DNA of 64,000 nucleotides from positions 108,695,266 to 108,759,265 of the forward strand of contig CM056377.1 of the NCBI GenBank assembly GCA_029718625.1. The letters run 5' to 3'. This stretch comes from Synaphobranchus kaupii (Eukaryota > Chordata > Actinopteri > Anguilliformes > Synaphobranchidae). Made by a program: the position numbers and the translations under genes. Under the pieces are notes generated by a model, which worked only from the letters and a program-made list of their open reading frames with translations, searched no databases and had not been told where the DNA came from. Numbering within the stretch: position 1 is the first letter of the stretch; the number at the start of each line of letters is the position of its first letter. Positions 25,258 through 37,739 of the stretch are shown here, in pieces.

Positions 25258-26231
25258 TAGAGATGTTATTAATGCATTTGCCTTATTAGTATTGTTTTTG
25301 TCACAGTGTGCATATTCGTTCAGCTTTAATCAACCATGAACCACATTTCACACCCATTCCCACTGTATAACATGTTCATCAGCATGTTTCCAGAGGTGTG
25401 GCCAGGTGAAGCGTCATCATGTTCTCTGCCACATTTTAGAGTATGCTTTTTACATACAATGGTTACGCTGTCCATCATAAAGAATGGCTGTTGCTATAAA
25501 TGTTTTATACATGTGTTATACATGTGTTATAACATCATACATCTATAAACTTGGAATGTTTTCTATGACCATTTTTAGCAAAGAAAAAAGACAATCAGAT
25601 TAATGATTCTGAAACATTGAAATGCATTACTAATATTTTTAAATGGGTTAAGTCTACAAAAATGCTAACTTTGATACATTAGCCAGGCATGCATTTCAAA
25701 TTTCTAATATAACACATTGTTTCAATATCACCTGTAGCTGCAGTGCAGTGTAGCTGATGTCTGGGTAGTCTTCCTATTATATATTTCTGGATGGATATTA
25801 TAACACTAACAATGAAAAGTGTTTTGAATGTGATTTCACCTGAGAAGCCTGTTGAAGTTATGTAAGCGGTAAGGATAAGTGGTGTGAATATCAGAATATA
25901 TGATGACTTCCCAGATTGAATAAACGAATCCAGTTTTTAGCCCAGACACACTCTCTCATGACTCACTGCGAAGGGATCACCTTCACTTGCCTTTGGACTG
26001 AAAAAATAATAAAAAGCAATTAATCGCCTGCTGTTTTATGCAGGATCTGTGCTGACCTCTGACTCTCTTTCATGAATCAGTGTGAAAGAATAAAAGGATA
26101 GATCTTTTTAAATACAGCTCCCAATAATGGATTGATGAGCAGGGATATTGTGATGATTTGAAGAGGTCGTGTTGAGTTCAGAGTGAATGACCCAATAAAT
26201 ACTCATATCTATGTTTCCAGATGAGTTTGTG
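25258..26231. other. Intron sequence, nothing recognised
   Basis: AT-rich, no gene or named repeat recognised. Confidence 0.45.
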
Positions 26232-27433
26232 GAGTTGGGTGTACTGGTGCTGTGGGTTAGCTCACAGTGGAGCTGGGGTACTGGTGCTGTGGGTTAGCTC
26301 ACAGTGGACCTGGGGGTACTGGTGCTGTGGGTTAGCTCACAGTGGACCTGGGGGTACTGGTGCTGTGGGTTAGCTCACAGTGGAGCTGGGGGTACTGGTG
26401 CTGTGGGTTAGCTCACAGTCGAGCTGGGGGTACTGGTGCTGTGGGTTAGCTCACAGTGGAGCTGAGGGGTCTGGTGCTGTGGGTTAGCTCACAGTGGAGC
26501 TGGGGGGTACTGGTGCTGTGGGTTAGCTCACAGTGGAGCTGGGGGGTACTGGTGCTGTGGGTTAGCTCACAGTGGAGCTGGGGTACTGGTGCTGTGGGTT
26601 AGCTCACAGTGGAGCTGAGGGTACTGGTGCTGTGGGTTAGCTCACAGTGGAGCTGGGGTACTGGTGCTGTGGGTTAGCTCACAGTAGAGCTGAGGGTACT
26701 GGTGCTGTGGGTTAGCTCACAGTGGAGCTGGGGGTACTGGTGCTGTGGGTTAGCTCACAGTCGAGCTGGGGGTACTGGTGCTGTGGGTTAGCTCACAGTG
26801 GAGCTGAGGGGTCTGGTGCTGTGGGTTAGCTCACAGTGGAGCTGGGGGGTACTGGTGCTGTGGGTTAGCTCACAGTGGAGCTGGGGGGTACTGGTGCTGT
26901 GGGTTAGCTCACAGTCGAGCTGGGGGTACTGGTGCTGTGGGTTAGCTCACAGTAGAGCTGAGGGTACTGGTGCTGTGGGTTAGCTCACAGTGGAGCTGGG
27001 GGTACTGGTGCTGTGGGTTAGCTCACAGTCGAGCTGGGGGTACTGGTGCTGTGGGTTAGCTCACAGTTGAGCTGGGGGGTACTGGTGCTGTGGGTTAGCT
27101 CACAGTGGAGCTGAGGGTACTGGTGCTGTGGGTTAGCTCACAGTGGACCTTGGGGTACTGGTGCTGTGGGTTAGCTCACAGTGGAGCTGGGGGGGTACTG
27201 GTGCTGTGGGTTAGCTCACAGTGGAGCTGAGGGTACTGGTGCTGTGGGTTAGCACACAGTGGACCTGGGGGTACTGGTGCTGTGGGTTAGCTCACAGTGG
27301 AGCTGAGGGTACTGGTGCTGTGGGTTATCTCACAGTGGAGCTGGGGGTACTGGTGCTGTGGGTTAGCTCACAGTGGAGCTGAGGGTACTGGTGCTGTGGG
27401 TTAGCTCACAGTGGAGCTTGTGGGCACTGGTGC
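26232..27433. repeat. Minisatellite, about 36-40 bp units, about 32 copies
   Basis: The unit reads ctgtgggttagctcacagtg then gagctgggggtactggtg, with the G-run varying from 3 to 7 and substitutions gtcgagc, gtagagc and gtggacc. Recurrent orders of these variants suggest block duplication. The last unit degrades into the CpG-rich sequence at 27434. Confidence 0.96.
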
Positions 27434-28663
27434 GTTCCCCCGCGTACCCTCCCTCCCGCTGTGTAGCGGCTGTGGGCGGGGTTACCGCCACCCCACTCGG
27501 CCCCCAAACCCCCGCGGCGGGGCCTGAGCCCTCTTTTCCCTTCTATCCTCTGTGACATTTCCAGGAGATGAAAGGATCTCCAAAGGCAAAGCGAGCAGCG
27601 TATGCGCCCTTGTCTCTCGTCCCGCTGTGCTATAAGGCTCTCCTCCACAGGGCACGGGGAAACTCTCATTGTCTTACTGCCATCAAAGTGTACATCTCCA
27701 CACTAATTGGCCACTGAGTTGTGCTTGTGGGAGCCGTGCCTGGATGCTGAATTATCCTAGCGCAGGCTAATCTTGCCCTGGCAGCTGAGGTTGTTCTTCT
27801 AATGATACAGCTACCGTTAATATTACTGATTCAATTAGGCCATACCTCTTCACTGTAAGATTTGTGTAGTGTAGATGTGTGCACATTGAGCCAGAGGTAG
27901 AAATGACTCCCTGTCCAATGCACCTGTTGCATTGTCTAATGGCATAATGTGCCTCAGTTTATTGGCTGAAAGAAACCCACAGCTGGAACAACAGGCGTGA
28001 CAGCTGAAATATATTTTCAGATGTAAATAATTACACTGAACGGCAGTGGAACACAGAAGTATGATTTTTGATGTATCTTTCAACAGTTTTAATGGTTCCC
28101 ACGTTTATGATTTTCTCAATGTTATTTGTCAGGTTTATTTGTACATTATGGAGTGAGAAATCTTAGCAAAAAGGAAAAAAAAATTAAGAACTTTTTTAAT
28201 TGAATCTTTCAAATTGACAGAGGACTTACAATAGACCATTGGAATGATTTGCTGGTAAATAGTCTCGCACACACACACACGGATACTTTGAGTGCACCCT
28301 TTGAGTGCATTTACACAAGTTACTCATCGGTGATATTTCTGTAAATATATCAAGGATTCAAAGTACGGTAAAGTTAAAGGTGATGTCGAAAGTTGATACG
28401 TATAATTAACAGGGAGCAGAGCTTCAGTCAATCACATGGAATTGCACTCTCCTCTCCACAAAGTCTCCTCTCCTACAAAGATTTGTAGCAGGATTCTCCC
28501 TATCTGTGAAATACCAGCCATTCGGAATGCCCTTTGAAAATAATGAAAGGAGCTGAAATAGGATAAAATCCAGGAGCACAGGGAAACGTTTCAGCCTTAA
28601 CTGAGCCGTCGGTGCCTTCGGCTGCCTGTCAAAGCTCAAACGGGGCGAACGGCTTCAGAGGGC
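27434..28663. other. Intron sequence, nothing recognised
   Basis: The first 200 bp are GC-rich. 27690-27850 is non-repetitive with several AATTA/TAATGA homeobox-type sites. No gene seen. Confidence 0.4.
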
Positions 28664-28789
28664 GCCGTTATCGGGGCGACGTTTCAGACGGGGCTTTTAT
28701 CGGGGCGACGTTTCAGACGGGCTTGAGACGGGGCTGTTATCGGGGCGACGTTTGAGACGGGGCTGTTATCGGGGCGACTTTTCAGACGG
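28664..28789. repeat. CpG-rich minisatellite, about 4 copies
   Basis: Unit gttatcggggcgacgtttca then gacggggct, about 29-43 bp, repeated four times with small deletions. It opens a CpG-rich stretch. Confidence 0.85.
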
Positions 28790-29910
28790 CTTTAGCCGAG
28801 CGGTTGAGCGGGAAGCGGCTCAAAGGAAGGCGAGCCTCTTGAAGGCGTGGCGAGTGGGAGAGAGGAGGGAGGGAGGCCGGCCGCGTGGCGAGCTGCTGCC
28901 CTTCCCCCGACTGTGAGAGGCGCTGATAAAAGCTTCACAGACACGCCGTCCCGCTCCACCAGGTCCTTTGGTGTCCGGTTTCTTCCCGGGGAAAACCTAT
29001 GTACATGTGTCCATACCCACAATAACATGATAACTGACGTAGCGCTGCATGTACCTAAAGCAGAAACAGCGGTGGCCAGCCCCGTATCTGTCCGCCGCTT
29101 GAGCTTTTAACCCCAGCTAACAGCACGGGACGGATGTTGCGGCAAACTTTCAGCATTTAGAGTCCGGCCTGGCGTTAGCAGCAGAAGAGCCTGTTCTTCC
29201 TCTGCCAGACACAGAGCCAGGTCCCCTTAGCCTGAGGTGTGCAGACTTGGTTGGGCTCAGTCTGAATTAGAGTGAGCTTTTACGCTCAGTTATAACTCCC
29301 GGCAGACAGGCCCAATCGCACGCGCTAACCGCGGGGTAATTGACGGCGTTAAGGGCGCCGACCCCTGTCTCTCGCGTCGCTTGCGGCGCGCGCCCGCGCT
29401 GCCCGAGACGTCGGAGGTTTCTCGGCGACAGGGCGCGATCGCCGTGCGATTCGCGCGTCTGTCAGGCCGCCGTCGATATCCGCTTCCTCCCCAGGGGGGG
29501 AAACCCGCCCGCCTCGGTGACAGTGATCGGCCCCCCTTCCTCGTCCCCGCGGGTGATTAATCCCTTCTCTCCGAGGGTCCCATCCATCCTCAGGACGCTG
29601 GGGGTCCCGCAGCCCAGCAGCAGAGCGGAGCTGTCGGACGCGATCAGGGAGACGGCGGGAGCGATGCCGGAAACGATCCCGGCGCGGCGCTCCCGGAGGC
29701 AGCCCTACAGGAAGTCTGACGGCCCGGCTCGATATCCCTCTAATTCAATTGTTCCGCTCCAGGAATCCCAAAAACAATTACGGGAACACGTCCGACTTTA
29801 GGGGGGGGGAAAGAGGCCGGCGATGCCGCGTGCCGAGCAAACGGCCCGCGCCGATCGGAGCTGTCCTCTCCGGCAGAGCGCTGCCGTCAGTAAACGCCTC
29901 GTTTAGCCGC
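28790..29910. other. CpG-rich stretch (CpG-island candidate)
   Basis: GC- and CpG-rich compared with its surroundings, densest around 29340-29720. A 153-codon open frame at 29340-29801 (+) has an Arg/Pro-rich composition typical of chance ORFs in CpG-rich DNA and no family match. No convincing TATA box, initiator or first exon was seen. An alternative promoter is possible but unproven. Confidence 0.45.
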
Positions 29911-31314
29911 GGCTAACAGCATTCATACAGGCAAGTTTTATCAGAAAAGGTCATTAGCAGAGAGTTCCCTTCAAAGTTCTACTGTCATAACGGATGGAAA
30001 GAAACGAGATGAAGATGAGTCTCTAAACTCTAAACGAGAGTCGCTTCTGAAGTCAGAAAGCTTTCTTTTTGTTCGCCTGCGCTTAGCTTTAGAGCTTCTG
30101 TTTGAATGCACTGTACCGCACCACTTTAACAAAGTGTATTTAATAGCCGTGCATTTCATATCATTTAATGATTTCCCTGCAATTACCTCTGGGATAATAA
30201 GGCACTCTCGGATGTATTTGCATCAGGTATCTATTATGGCGGAAGGAAGTTTGTTTCCGCGGCTCCGATTTTTTCCCGTGGTTCCTCTCTGATGCTGTCA
30301 TACCGACACTGCATCAGACGAGCACAAACATATTACATGGAGAACGCTCATGGATCACGCTCAGAAACTGTGACATCTCTTTACCGTTTTAGCCACAGAG
30401 CTTTGTCTCAGTCTTTCAGTGTGTCCGTTTCAGGACCTTGGACAGCGGTGCCAGTGGAGCCTACTGTTTGTATTATTGCATGCATTCCTGCACTGGGGAA
30501 ACGAGTAGCGTTTTTTAATTATAATTTTGTTTTTTCTTTTCTTTTGAAATCTATTTGATTGTACAAATTTGGCATGAGATGTGTCCTAAATAAAGAGCGC
30601 ACCGTCAGGCAGCCAGCTCCAAAGCGTCAAGAAAATAAGACGATCAAACGGATTTCGGATAAATGCCTTGATCTACACAGCCCTTCAGATTTGATTTCTA
30701 AATAGTCTAAAATAAATATGTATTTTGTCATCTCCAATAAGGCGCAGCCCCAGGCAAGTGGAAACAACCATGCACTGTAACAGGGAAAACATAGCAGGGA
30801 CACCTTTCCGAAAGGAAACACACTGTTTTAAGGTGTGTTTCGATTGCTGCAGTAAAAAAGCCATATCTCCCCCGCCACCTCCCACAGACGAACATGGTCT
30901 GAGGCGATGAGTTTTATTAAACAGGGGTCTGCTGAATGTTTCATGAAGTCTGGCTGGAGTTTAATATCCCCCATCCAACCTCGCTCCCCTCCCCTCTGAA
31001 TATCCACCCCGGTCCCGGGTGTCACCCCTGTCCCGTCGGCAGCCTTCCACGCGTCCTGCTGCTCATATATGCAACGTGACCGCAGGCCGCTGAAATGGCG
31101 GTAAACGACACGCCGAAAACGCTCGCGGTTTAGGGAGTCTGGGTTCGGCCAGACTGGGGTTTACTTATTTATCAGACTCTGGCTTTTATTTGCTTTATTT
31201 TCAGGAATGTGCCGGGAGTCGGCCAGCCTGTTTAATGTGCATTCTTAATGGCGCTGTGGCTCGGAGCCCTGCGATTGGTGGAATTAATTGCGGCTGGAGG
31301 GCGAGTGTGAAGTG

Positions 31315-31360
31315 GGGAGCGAGGGGAGGGGGGAGGGGGAGGGGGCGGGGGCGGGGGCGG
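31315..31360 (+). other. G-rich tract, G-quadruplex candidate
   Basis: Seven or more runs of 4-6 G separated by single A or C (gggggcgggggcgggggcgg) on the transcribed-sense strand. Confidence 0.75.
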
Positions 31361-32640
31361 AGTTGTTTGGTGTTACCATCCTGCGTGCCTCAGGACGCAG
31401 GATGTGGAGGCGCTGATCTGCCCCGGCCCCCAAAAGACACTGCGCAACTCCTCAGCTGCCGGGTTGCTGCTGCTCATCTTCAGCACACATAACAGCAACA
31501 TCTCCCGCTGTGTCAGATCAATAGTACTATATGTGTGTATTCATTCTTATATTTATTATAGAGGATTAATGGCAGTCAATGAGGCCGCAGCGCTGCCTGT
31601 GTTCACGTGTGGGTGAGCTGTTCATATTGATATGCGGTGAAAAGAAGCTAAAACGTAGAGAGCCAGACAGAACCTTAGCCTTGTTCCTTCCCCGAGCTTC
31701 TCCCAAATGGCTCTTTCTCTTTCCCTGCCAAATCAGCGTCTCCCAAGTACCTGGCAGCCTCTGCGATAATCCTGTAAGACCATCAGCCGAAAAGAGCGGG
31801 AAAATGTGGCCTCTGTGAAAATTAAATCCGTATTACGGGATCTTTTAAAAAAAAAATTTTTTTATCTTCTTCAATCGAGGGAAAAGATTCCCGCCGGCTC
31901 TGAGCGGGGGCGGGTGAGACGGGGCTCGTTCCCCCATCTCGCTTTCTTGGGCCGCCCGGCTAACGGCGATAAGCCCGTTACGGCGGCGAGACTCTCTTTC
32001 AGCACACGGCATATGGAGATGGAGCGCGGGCTGGGCCGGGCTGGCTTCGTCTTGTTTTGTGTTCCCTTTGAGCTCTCGGTAAAGGCCAGAGTGTGTCAGA
32101 AGGCCCAGGGTTTACAGGGTTTATGTGTTGAGCCTCCCTCCTCCGGACCCTCGGAGAGGCTGCATGAAGGATTTATGCTCTGTTTTTACGGGGTCTGTTA
32201 GGGAACGCCCGTTTACGGAAGGGGGGGTTCGGGGTGGGGGCGGGGAGAGAGCGAGCGTGAGGCCTTCATCACTTATTCATGAAGGCGAATGCTTTAAGCG
32301 CACTGGTGGCCGATATTCTTGCACTGTTTCCTGTGATTAAGTTTTTTCCGGCTAGGGGAGGGATCAGGTTTTAGAAAAACATTTATGTTTATGGAGAGCA
32401 CTGCATTATCGTGAGAGCTAAATTATTTTAGTCAAACATCTGACTTTATTCTTTGTATTAATGAGGATCCAGGTGTTTGGGTAACTGGGCTATGTCTAAC
32501 GAACAGCAAATGCACGGTTTCAGATAGCTAAAGAAAACATTATTCATTTCATACTTCATAAAAAATCCACAGAAGTCCTACCTTTCTGGCAGTCTCTATC
32601 TTACCAAAGTGCCTGACTGAGAGGCAGTGTTCTTTGTTGA

Positions 32641-32795
32641 CCAGGGCATGAAATTAACGTTTTCACCCACTGGCCAGAGTGGTTTGTGGATCCTAAAAAA
32701 TCACCAGAAGTTTTCAACATTTTACCGGCCACATTACCTTTTACAATATAACACAACCTAATTGGTTACCTGCCAAAGTGGCTGCTAGTGTCACA
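32641..32795 (-). repeat. Dispersed repeat R1, inverted copy
   Basis: The reverse complement matches 9352-9489: ttggcaggtaaccaattagg, ttatattgtaaaaggtaat, ggtgattttttaggatccac and ttaatttcatgccctgg. Confidence 0.65.
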
Positions 32796-33856
32796 GCCTC
32801 TGCACTGAGCTAAAAGAAGACTCTTGTAAAAGTGAGAACATACACTCGGGCGCAGAGAAGTTTGACTCGAGCGCTGCAGGCTCTGTTAGCGCGTGACTGG
32901 CAGCCGGCATGACGGCAGTAGAGAGGTGTTCAGAACTGCGCTGAACCCTGAAACAGCAGCCGCCTCGGAGCCGTCCAGCGCGGCACCAGCACTCAGAACC
33001 GGAAGCGTCAGCCTCGTTCCAGAAGCCTCCGTCTGGGGCCGCGGCGAGGGGTTCAGGCGCTCTGGTAAGGACCTGCGCGTAGCTTCTGGACGACCCCAAC
33101 GCCCGCATGCGCGCACACCTCGCCCCGTCTCCATGCTAACTCCACGGGATCATGAAGTGGCTCGGGGGTTTCCTCAGCAAGCTCCGTCATGCTAACGCTT
33201 TCCTCACATCCCGCCTGTGGCGGCCGTGGCCATTAGCGTCTGACGGGTTAAAAGGCGGGAGGCCGCGAGTAGGGCGGCGAGCTCCCACGTGCCCTGGCGG
33301 CCAGAGGGCCGTGTGCGCTCCTCGCGACTCGTTAGCACGGCCACAATCAAAACCTAAATCAAATCCTCTCTGCTTGTTTAAGCCCAGGGCGGCGGGCAGG
33401 CGCCAGGCCCTCTGAACAGAAGCGGTTCGGAAGTGATAAAACCCAATTAAGCCGCCCCCTCCGGAGCCCGTCGGCGCGCTGCCTGGCAGGTCCGTTTGTC
33501 CGGCGGAATTTACGGCCAGGCCTGGCGCACCAGACCCTCGGAGGAGCCGTTACGTCCCGGGCCGCGGACGGAGCGCGGAAGGCAGCGCGCTGTAACCAAG
33601 ACAGAGGAGCAAGGAGGGATGATTTACAGCCGCGACTGACCAATTACACAGGCCACCGGAGCCAAAATGGCCGCCAAGCAAAGTCAACTCTGTAATGCAT
33701 CCATCTTCTGAGGACTCGCGGGGACAGCCCAGTTACACTGTTTGTCGTCCCTCCCCCCTCCTGCACAGCTCGCCCACGCAGCGCGAGCTGGCAATCCATC
33801 GCAGTTACCTTAACCCTTCAGCCATAGTGGAGACTATCTGACCTGCCTATCACTCT

Positions 33857-34183
33857 CCTCAGAGAGGAGAGGCTGTGAGCCTGTGACTGCATGCGTCTTT
33901 CTCAGTGAGAGTTACTGTATGTGTCTACCTCAGAGAGGAGAGGCTGTGCAGTGTCATCCTTCTCAGTGAGAGTCTGTGAGTTTTACTGTATGTGTTTACC
34001 TCAGAGAGGAGAGTCTGTGAGCCTCTGACTCCATACATCGTTCTCAGTGAGAGGCTGTGAGTCTTACTGTATGTGTCTTCCTCAGAGAGGAGAGTCTGTG
34101 AGCCTCTGACTCCATACATCGTTCTCAGTGAGAGGCTGTGAGTCTTACTGTATGTGTCTTCCTCAGAGAGGAGAGGCTGTGGA
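33857..34183. repeat. Minisatellite, about 81-bp unit, about 4 copies
   Basis: The unit runs cagagaggagagtctgtgag, cctctgactccatacatcgt, tctcagtgagaggctgtgag, tcttactgtatgtgtcttcct. The two copies at about 34001 and 34082 are virtually identical; the outer copies are more diverged. Confidence 0.9.
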
Positions 34184-34713
34184 GTGTCTGGCTGCATTTG
34201 CCTGCTCTTTGTGTGTGTTTGAGCGGCAGGAGTCTGGCCCCAGGCAGATGCTGGTGTCACCGTGACACTCAGGAGATAATGAGAGCAGGGACCAGAGCCC
34301 TGTGTGGAAATGACACCCGTGCCCCTCCCGTGACAAAGCCGAACAGCGCGCAAACAGCCAGTCCTGCCACGTCGTTAGCGCTTCCGTCCGCTAGCGCGTG
34401 CGAGTCTGCCGAGGTCAAGGGACGCCTCGACAAAACCAACTCCCAAACACGCGCTTATCCGGCTCCTCAGGTGTGTAATTACACAGGCTTGTGTGAGGCT
34501 GAGCCTTTTATGAAAGGCCCTGAGACGTGGAATGAGGATGTAATGTAATGATAGTTATAGAGATGTTTATTCAAGATGGCCGCTGAACACTGAGTGAGTA
34601 GCTGCAGGAGCGCAGCTGTACCCTCCTTTGTTCTACAGCCAGGTCTCTGGAGATCAGCAGGGCCTTCAACACTGCTACTGGGTGGGGTGGGGGTGGGGGT
34701 CGGGAGGAAGGAT

Positions 34714-34714
34714 G

Positions 34715-34754
<40 letters not shown>

Positions 34755-34930
34755 CTCTCTGTGTTTCTTGCTCTCTGTCTATTTTTTTTAATCTCTCGCT
34801 CTTTCTCTGTTTGTCCGTCTCTCTCTCTCTGTGTCTCTTTCTTTTGCTCTCTATCTTTCTCTCTTCTCCTTCTCTCTCACTTTCAAACCCTTGCTCTTCA
34901 AACACATCTCTCTGCTTTCATCTCTCTCCT
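34714..34930. repeat. (CT)n-rich pyrimidine tract
   Basis: Interrupted CT microsatellite about 215 bp long. Confidence 0.9.
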
Positions 34931-34980
34931 CTCTGTATAGCCTTTACCCTGCATGCCCCAGGACCAGGTCCTGATGTGAT

Positions 34981-35046
34981 GCGTGTGAATGGTGAAGAGG
35001 CGTGTGAATGGTGAAGAGGCTTGTGAATGGTGAAGAGGCTTGTGTG
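34981..35046. repeat. 20-bp triplicated repeat
   Basis: Three tandem copies of gtgtgaatggtgaagaggc with single-base changes. Confidence 0.85.
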
Positions 35047-36111
35047 GGAAGCTGTTCCCAGGTCACCGTTCTGTCCTGAGCTCACTGGAAGTGTGTTGTG
35101 TCTAAAGCTAAAAGCAGGAAGTGAAGCAGAAACTCTCTCGCTGGAGCCCTATCTCTCTCACTGCAGGTCACATGCAAACTGCAGTCGCTCTAGTTTAAAC
35201 GGGGCCCTCAGACTGCAGTCGCGGGTATGTAGGGCAGTCGAGCAGCTCGTCAGTGTGATGCTGTACTGCTGCACTGCACACACTCCGACTCTTTCTGTCC
35301 ACCTGGTCTCAGTGAGCAGATTGCCTGGCCTTCTAGATTCTGCCCTTAGAGTATAGCAGGGTTATTGCCATTCGTTGTCAAAGTTTAATGAGAGGTGCTG
35401 GCCGTCCGTCTACGTGCTCCAGCACGGGCAGACGGCCCTCATGTATGCATCTCCCATACAGCTGGATGGCGCAAATGGGCGTTTAGTTATTTTTGACCTC
35501 AAAAGAAGAAGAAAGGAAGACGCAAGGAACAGACTCCATTGTGAGGGGGCTGGCCTCTGTGCCTCTGTATGGGCCTGCTTCAGTACATTAGCCCCAGAGA
35601 GAGCCCGGCACCCACACACACTATGTACAGAGAGAGAGTGTGATAGACCAGACAACAGTGCACAGGCGGTGCTGTAGTTCAGAGGCACACACCGTGCAGG
35701 GCTCCTCTGCGGTGTTTTAAACATGGAACAGTCGGTGCACTGGCAAATTAAGAGAGACCTTGTTACGTCCCTGTGCTGAAACAGTTCGACAAAACGGCTC
35801 GTTTCAGGAAGAGTGCAGGAGAACTGCTCTGCTCTGCTACGCTGCTTTCAGCCGGGCCGTAACGCCTAAGCTCTGCTTTCAGACCGCCTGGCCCCGCCGG
35901 CCTTGAGAAACAATCAGACTGCGCTGTGCGATCGCTCGCTCCCCCGCACTCCCGTTCTCCACAGGCGCAGAGAGGAGAGCGCTATTGACAGCACATACCC
36001 TCGGGCCTTTCTGTTTTATCTCACAAGAGCTGGAGAACGGCGGCTTTGCACTTAAACGCTCTTTTCCCTCCGAAAGGCCAGTTCATCAGACATTTTGTTT
36101 ATTCTTCCTGC
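35047..36111. other. Intron sequence, nothing recognised
   Basis: No gene or named repeat recognised. Confidence 0.45.
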
Positions 36112-36146
36112 ACACACGCACTCTCACACACACACACACACGCACT

Positions 36147-36193
<47 letters not shown>
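36112..36193. repeat. (CA)n microsatellite
   Basis: Two CA blocks with cgcactct interruptions, 1.4 kb upstream of the first xpr1 exon seen. Confidence 0.95.
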
Positions 36194-36195
<2 letters not shown>

Positions 36196-36350
36196 TAATT
36201 TTATGTACTCAGGAGATAAAGCGTGAGTGATGGCAGGATGGCATTTACATCCACAGACAGAGCACAGCTAAGGAAATTGCAATGATAACAGACTCAAGAA
36301 AAAAGCAGCCCTGAAGAGCAGTGATAATGAGAGCGTAAACAGCGTAGCGG

Positions 36351-36955
36351 TGGCCCTCTCTCCCTCCTTCCCTCTCTCCCTCCAGCCCTCTCCCTCCAGC
36401 CCTCTCTCCCTCCATCCCTCTCTCCATTCGGCCCTTTCTCCCTCCATCCCTCTCTCCCTCCTGCCCTCTCTCCCTTTCTCCCTCCATCCCTCTCTCCATT
36501 CGGCCCTTTCTCCCTCCATCCCTCTCTCCCTCCTGCCCTCTCTCCCTCCAGCCCTCTCTCCCTCCATCCCTCCCTCCATCCAGCCCTCTCTCCCTCTCTC
36601 CCTCCCACCCTCTTTCCCTCCATCCCTTTCTCCATCCTGCCCTTTCTCCCTTTCTCCCTCCATCCCTCTCTCCATTCGGCCCTTTCTCCCTCCATCCCTC
36701 TCTCCCTCCTGCCCTCTCTCCATCTGGCCCTCTCTCTCTCCATCCCTCTGTCCCTTCATCCCTCTCTCCCTACATCCCTCTTTTCCTCCAGCCCTCTCTC
36801 CCTCCCACCCTATCTCCCTCCATCCCTCTCTCCCTCCCACCCTATCTCCCTCCATCCCTCTCTCCCTCCTGCCCTCTCTCCCTCCATCCCTCTCTCTGTC
36901 CTGCCCTCTTTCCCTCCATCCCTCTCTCCCTACATCCCTCTCTCCCTCCAGCCTG
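36351..36955 (+). repeat. 605-bp polypyrimidine minisatellite
   Basis: Built from ccctctctccctccat, ccctctctccattcgg and cctgccctctctccct units with larger blocks repeated (ccctctctccattcggccct at four places). It is the strand-complementary counterpart of the polypurine tract at 21078-21862. Confidence 0.95.
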
Positions 36956-37276
36956 CTGCTCAGGGTTTATGGGAAACAGTTGGGACATTTCACCTCCTTA
37001 CGATGTGTTTCAGTATGCACTGTCAGTCCAGAGAGAGGGGGAAGGAGGGAGGTGGAAAGGTATAGCACCAGCCTTTTCTGAACTGTTAATGGGAAGCGCT
37101 GGGTGATTCTCAGGACAGTTTTGGGGGTGCGAGAGAAACGAAAACATATAGCGGCTGTGCGGGTGTCGAGTTTCGCACTGAACTGGGGTGACTGCAAGAT
37201 TAGACTGGAGGCTTGTATCAGATGAAGGTATCAGATGAAGGTACCTGACACCGCGGCAGAGCCTTGCGTCCCGCCA

Positions 37277-37512
37277 GTGAGTGAGTGAGTGAGTGAGTGA
37301 GTGAGTGAGTGAGTGAGTGAGTGAGTGAGTGAGTGAGTGAGTGAGTGAGTGAGTGAGTGAGTGAGTGAGTGAGTGAGTGAGTGAGTGAGTGAGTGAGTGA
37401 GTGAGTGAGTGAGTGAGTGAGTGAGTGAGTGAGTGAGTGAGTGAGTGAGTGAGTGAGTGAGTGAGTGAGTGAGTGAGTGAGTGAGTGAGTGAGTGAGTGA
37501 GTGAGTGAGTGA
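37277..37512. repeat. (GTGA)59 microsatellite next to an exon
   Basis: 236 bp of uninterrupted GTGA, ending 125 bp before the acceptor-adjacent exon start at 37638. Purity implies recent expansion and probable length polymorphism. Confidence 0.98.
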
Positions 37513-37637
37513 GGCACAGCTCACCGTGTTCAGCTTGTGCGTGTTAACACCTTTCAGATAAGAGAGGTTAAGTAAGCACTCAGAAAAGCAACAGTTTTAA
37601 CCAAACCATATCTCTGTCTTCCTTTATCTCCCAACAG

Positions 37638-37739
37638 TCACAGATGAAGACACCGTCAAACGATATTATGCCAAGTTTGAAGAGAAGTTTTTCCAGACCT
37701 GTGAGAAGGAACTTGCCAAAATCAACACTTTCTATTCAG
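37638..37739 (+). CDS. xpr1: xpr1 coding exon, SPX domain part 1 (probably exon 3)
   Basis: The acceptor is ...tctcccaacag and the donor is cag|gtacat. The exon starts with the last two bases of a Val codon (about residue 41) and ends with the first base of a Glu codon. The peptide runs [18 protein letters not shown] through KINTFYS, as in SPX domains of XPR1; mammals have Phe where this has the second Tyr of KRYY. It encodes the helical hairpin after the SPX N-terminal segment. A 59-copy GTGA microsatellite ends 125 bp upstream. Confidence 0.95.

Larger units (their letters stand above)
29911..33856. other. Intron sequence with G-rich and CpG-rich patches
   Basis: Contains the G-rich tract at 31315-31360, the inverted R1 repeat copy at 32641-32795 and a second CpG-rich patch at about 32880-33620. 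No gene recognised. Confidence 0.4.

Noticed and set aside
29340..29801. 153-codon open frame
   Set aside because: Chance frame in CpG-rich DNA; Arg/Pro-rich, no recognisable domain, no supporting splice or promoter signals.
35375..35724. About 100-codon frames on both strands
   Set aside because: Unconserved-looking, overlapping on opposite strands, no similarity recognised.
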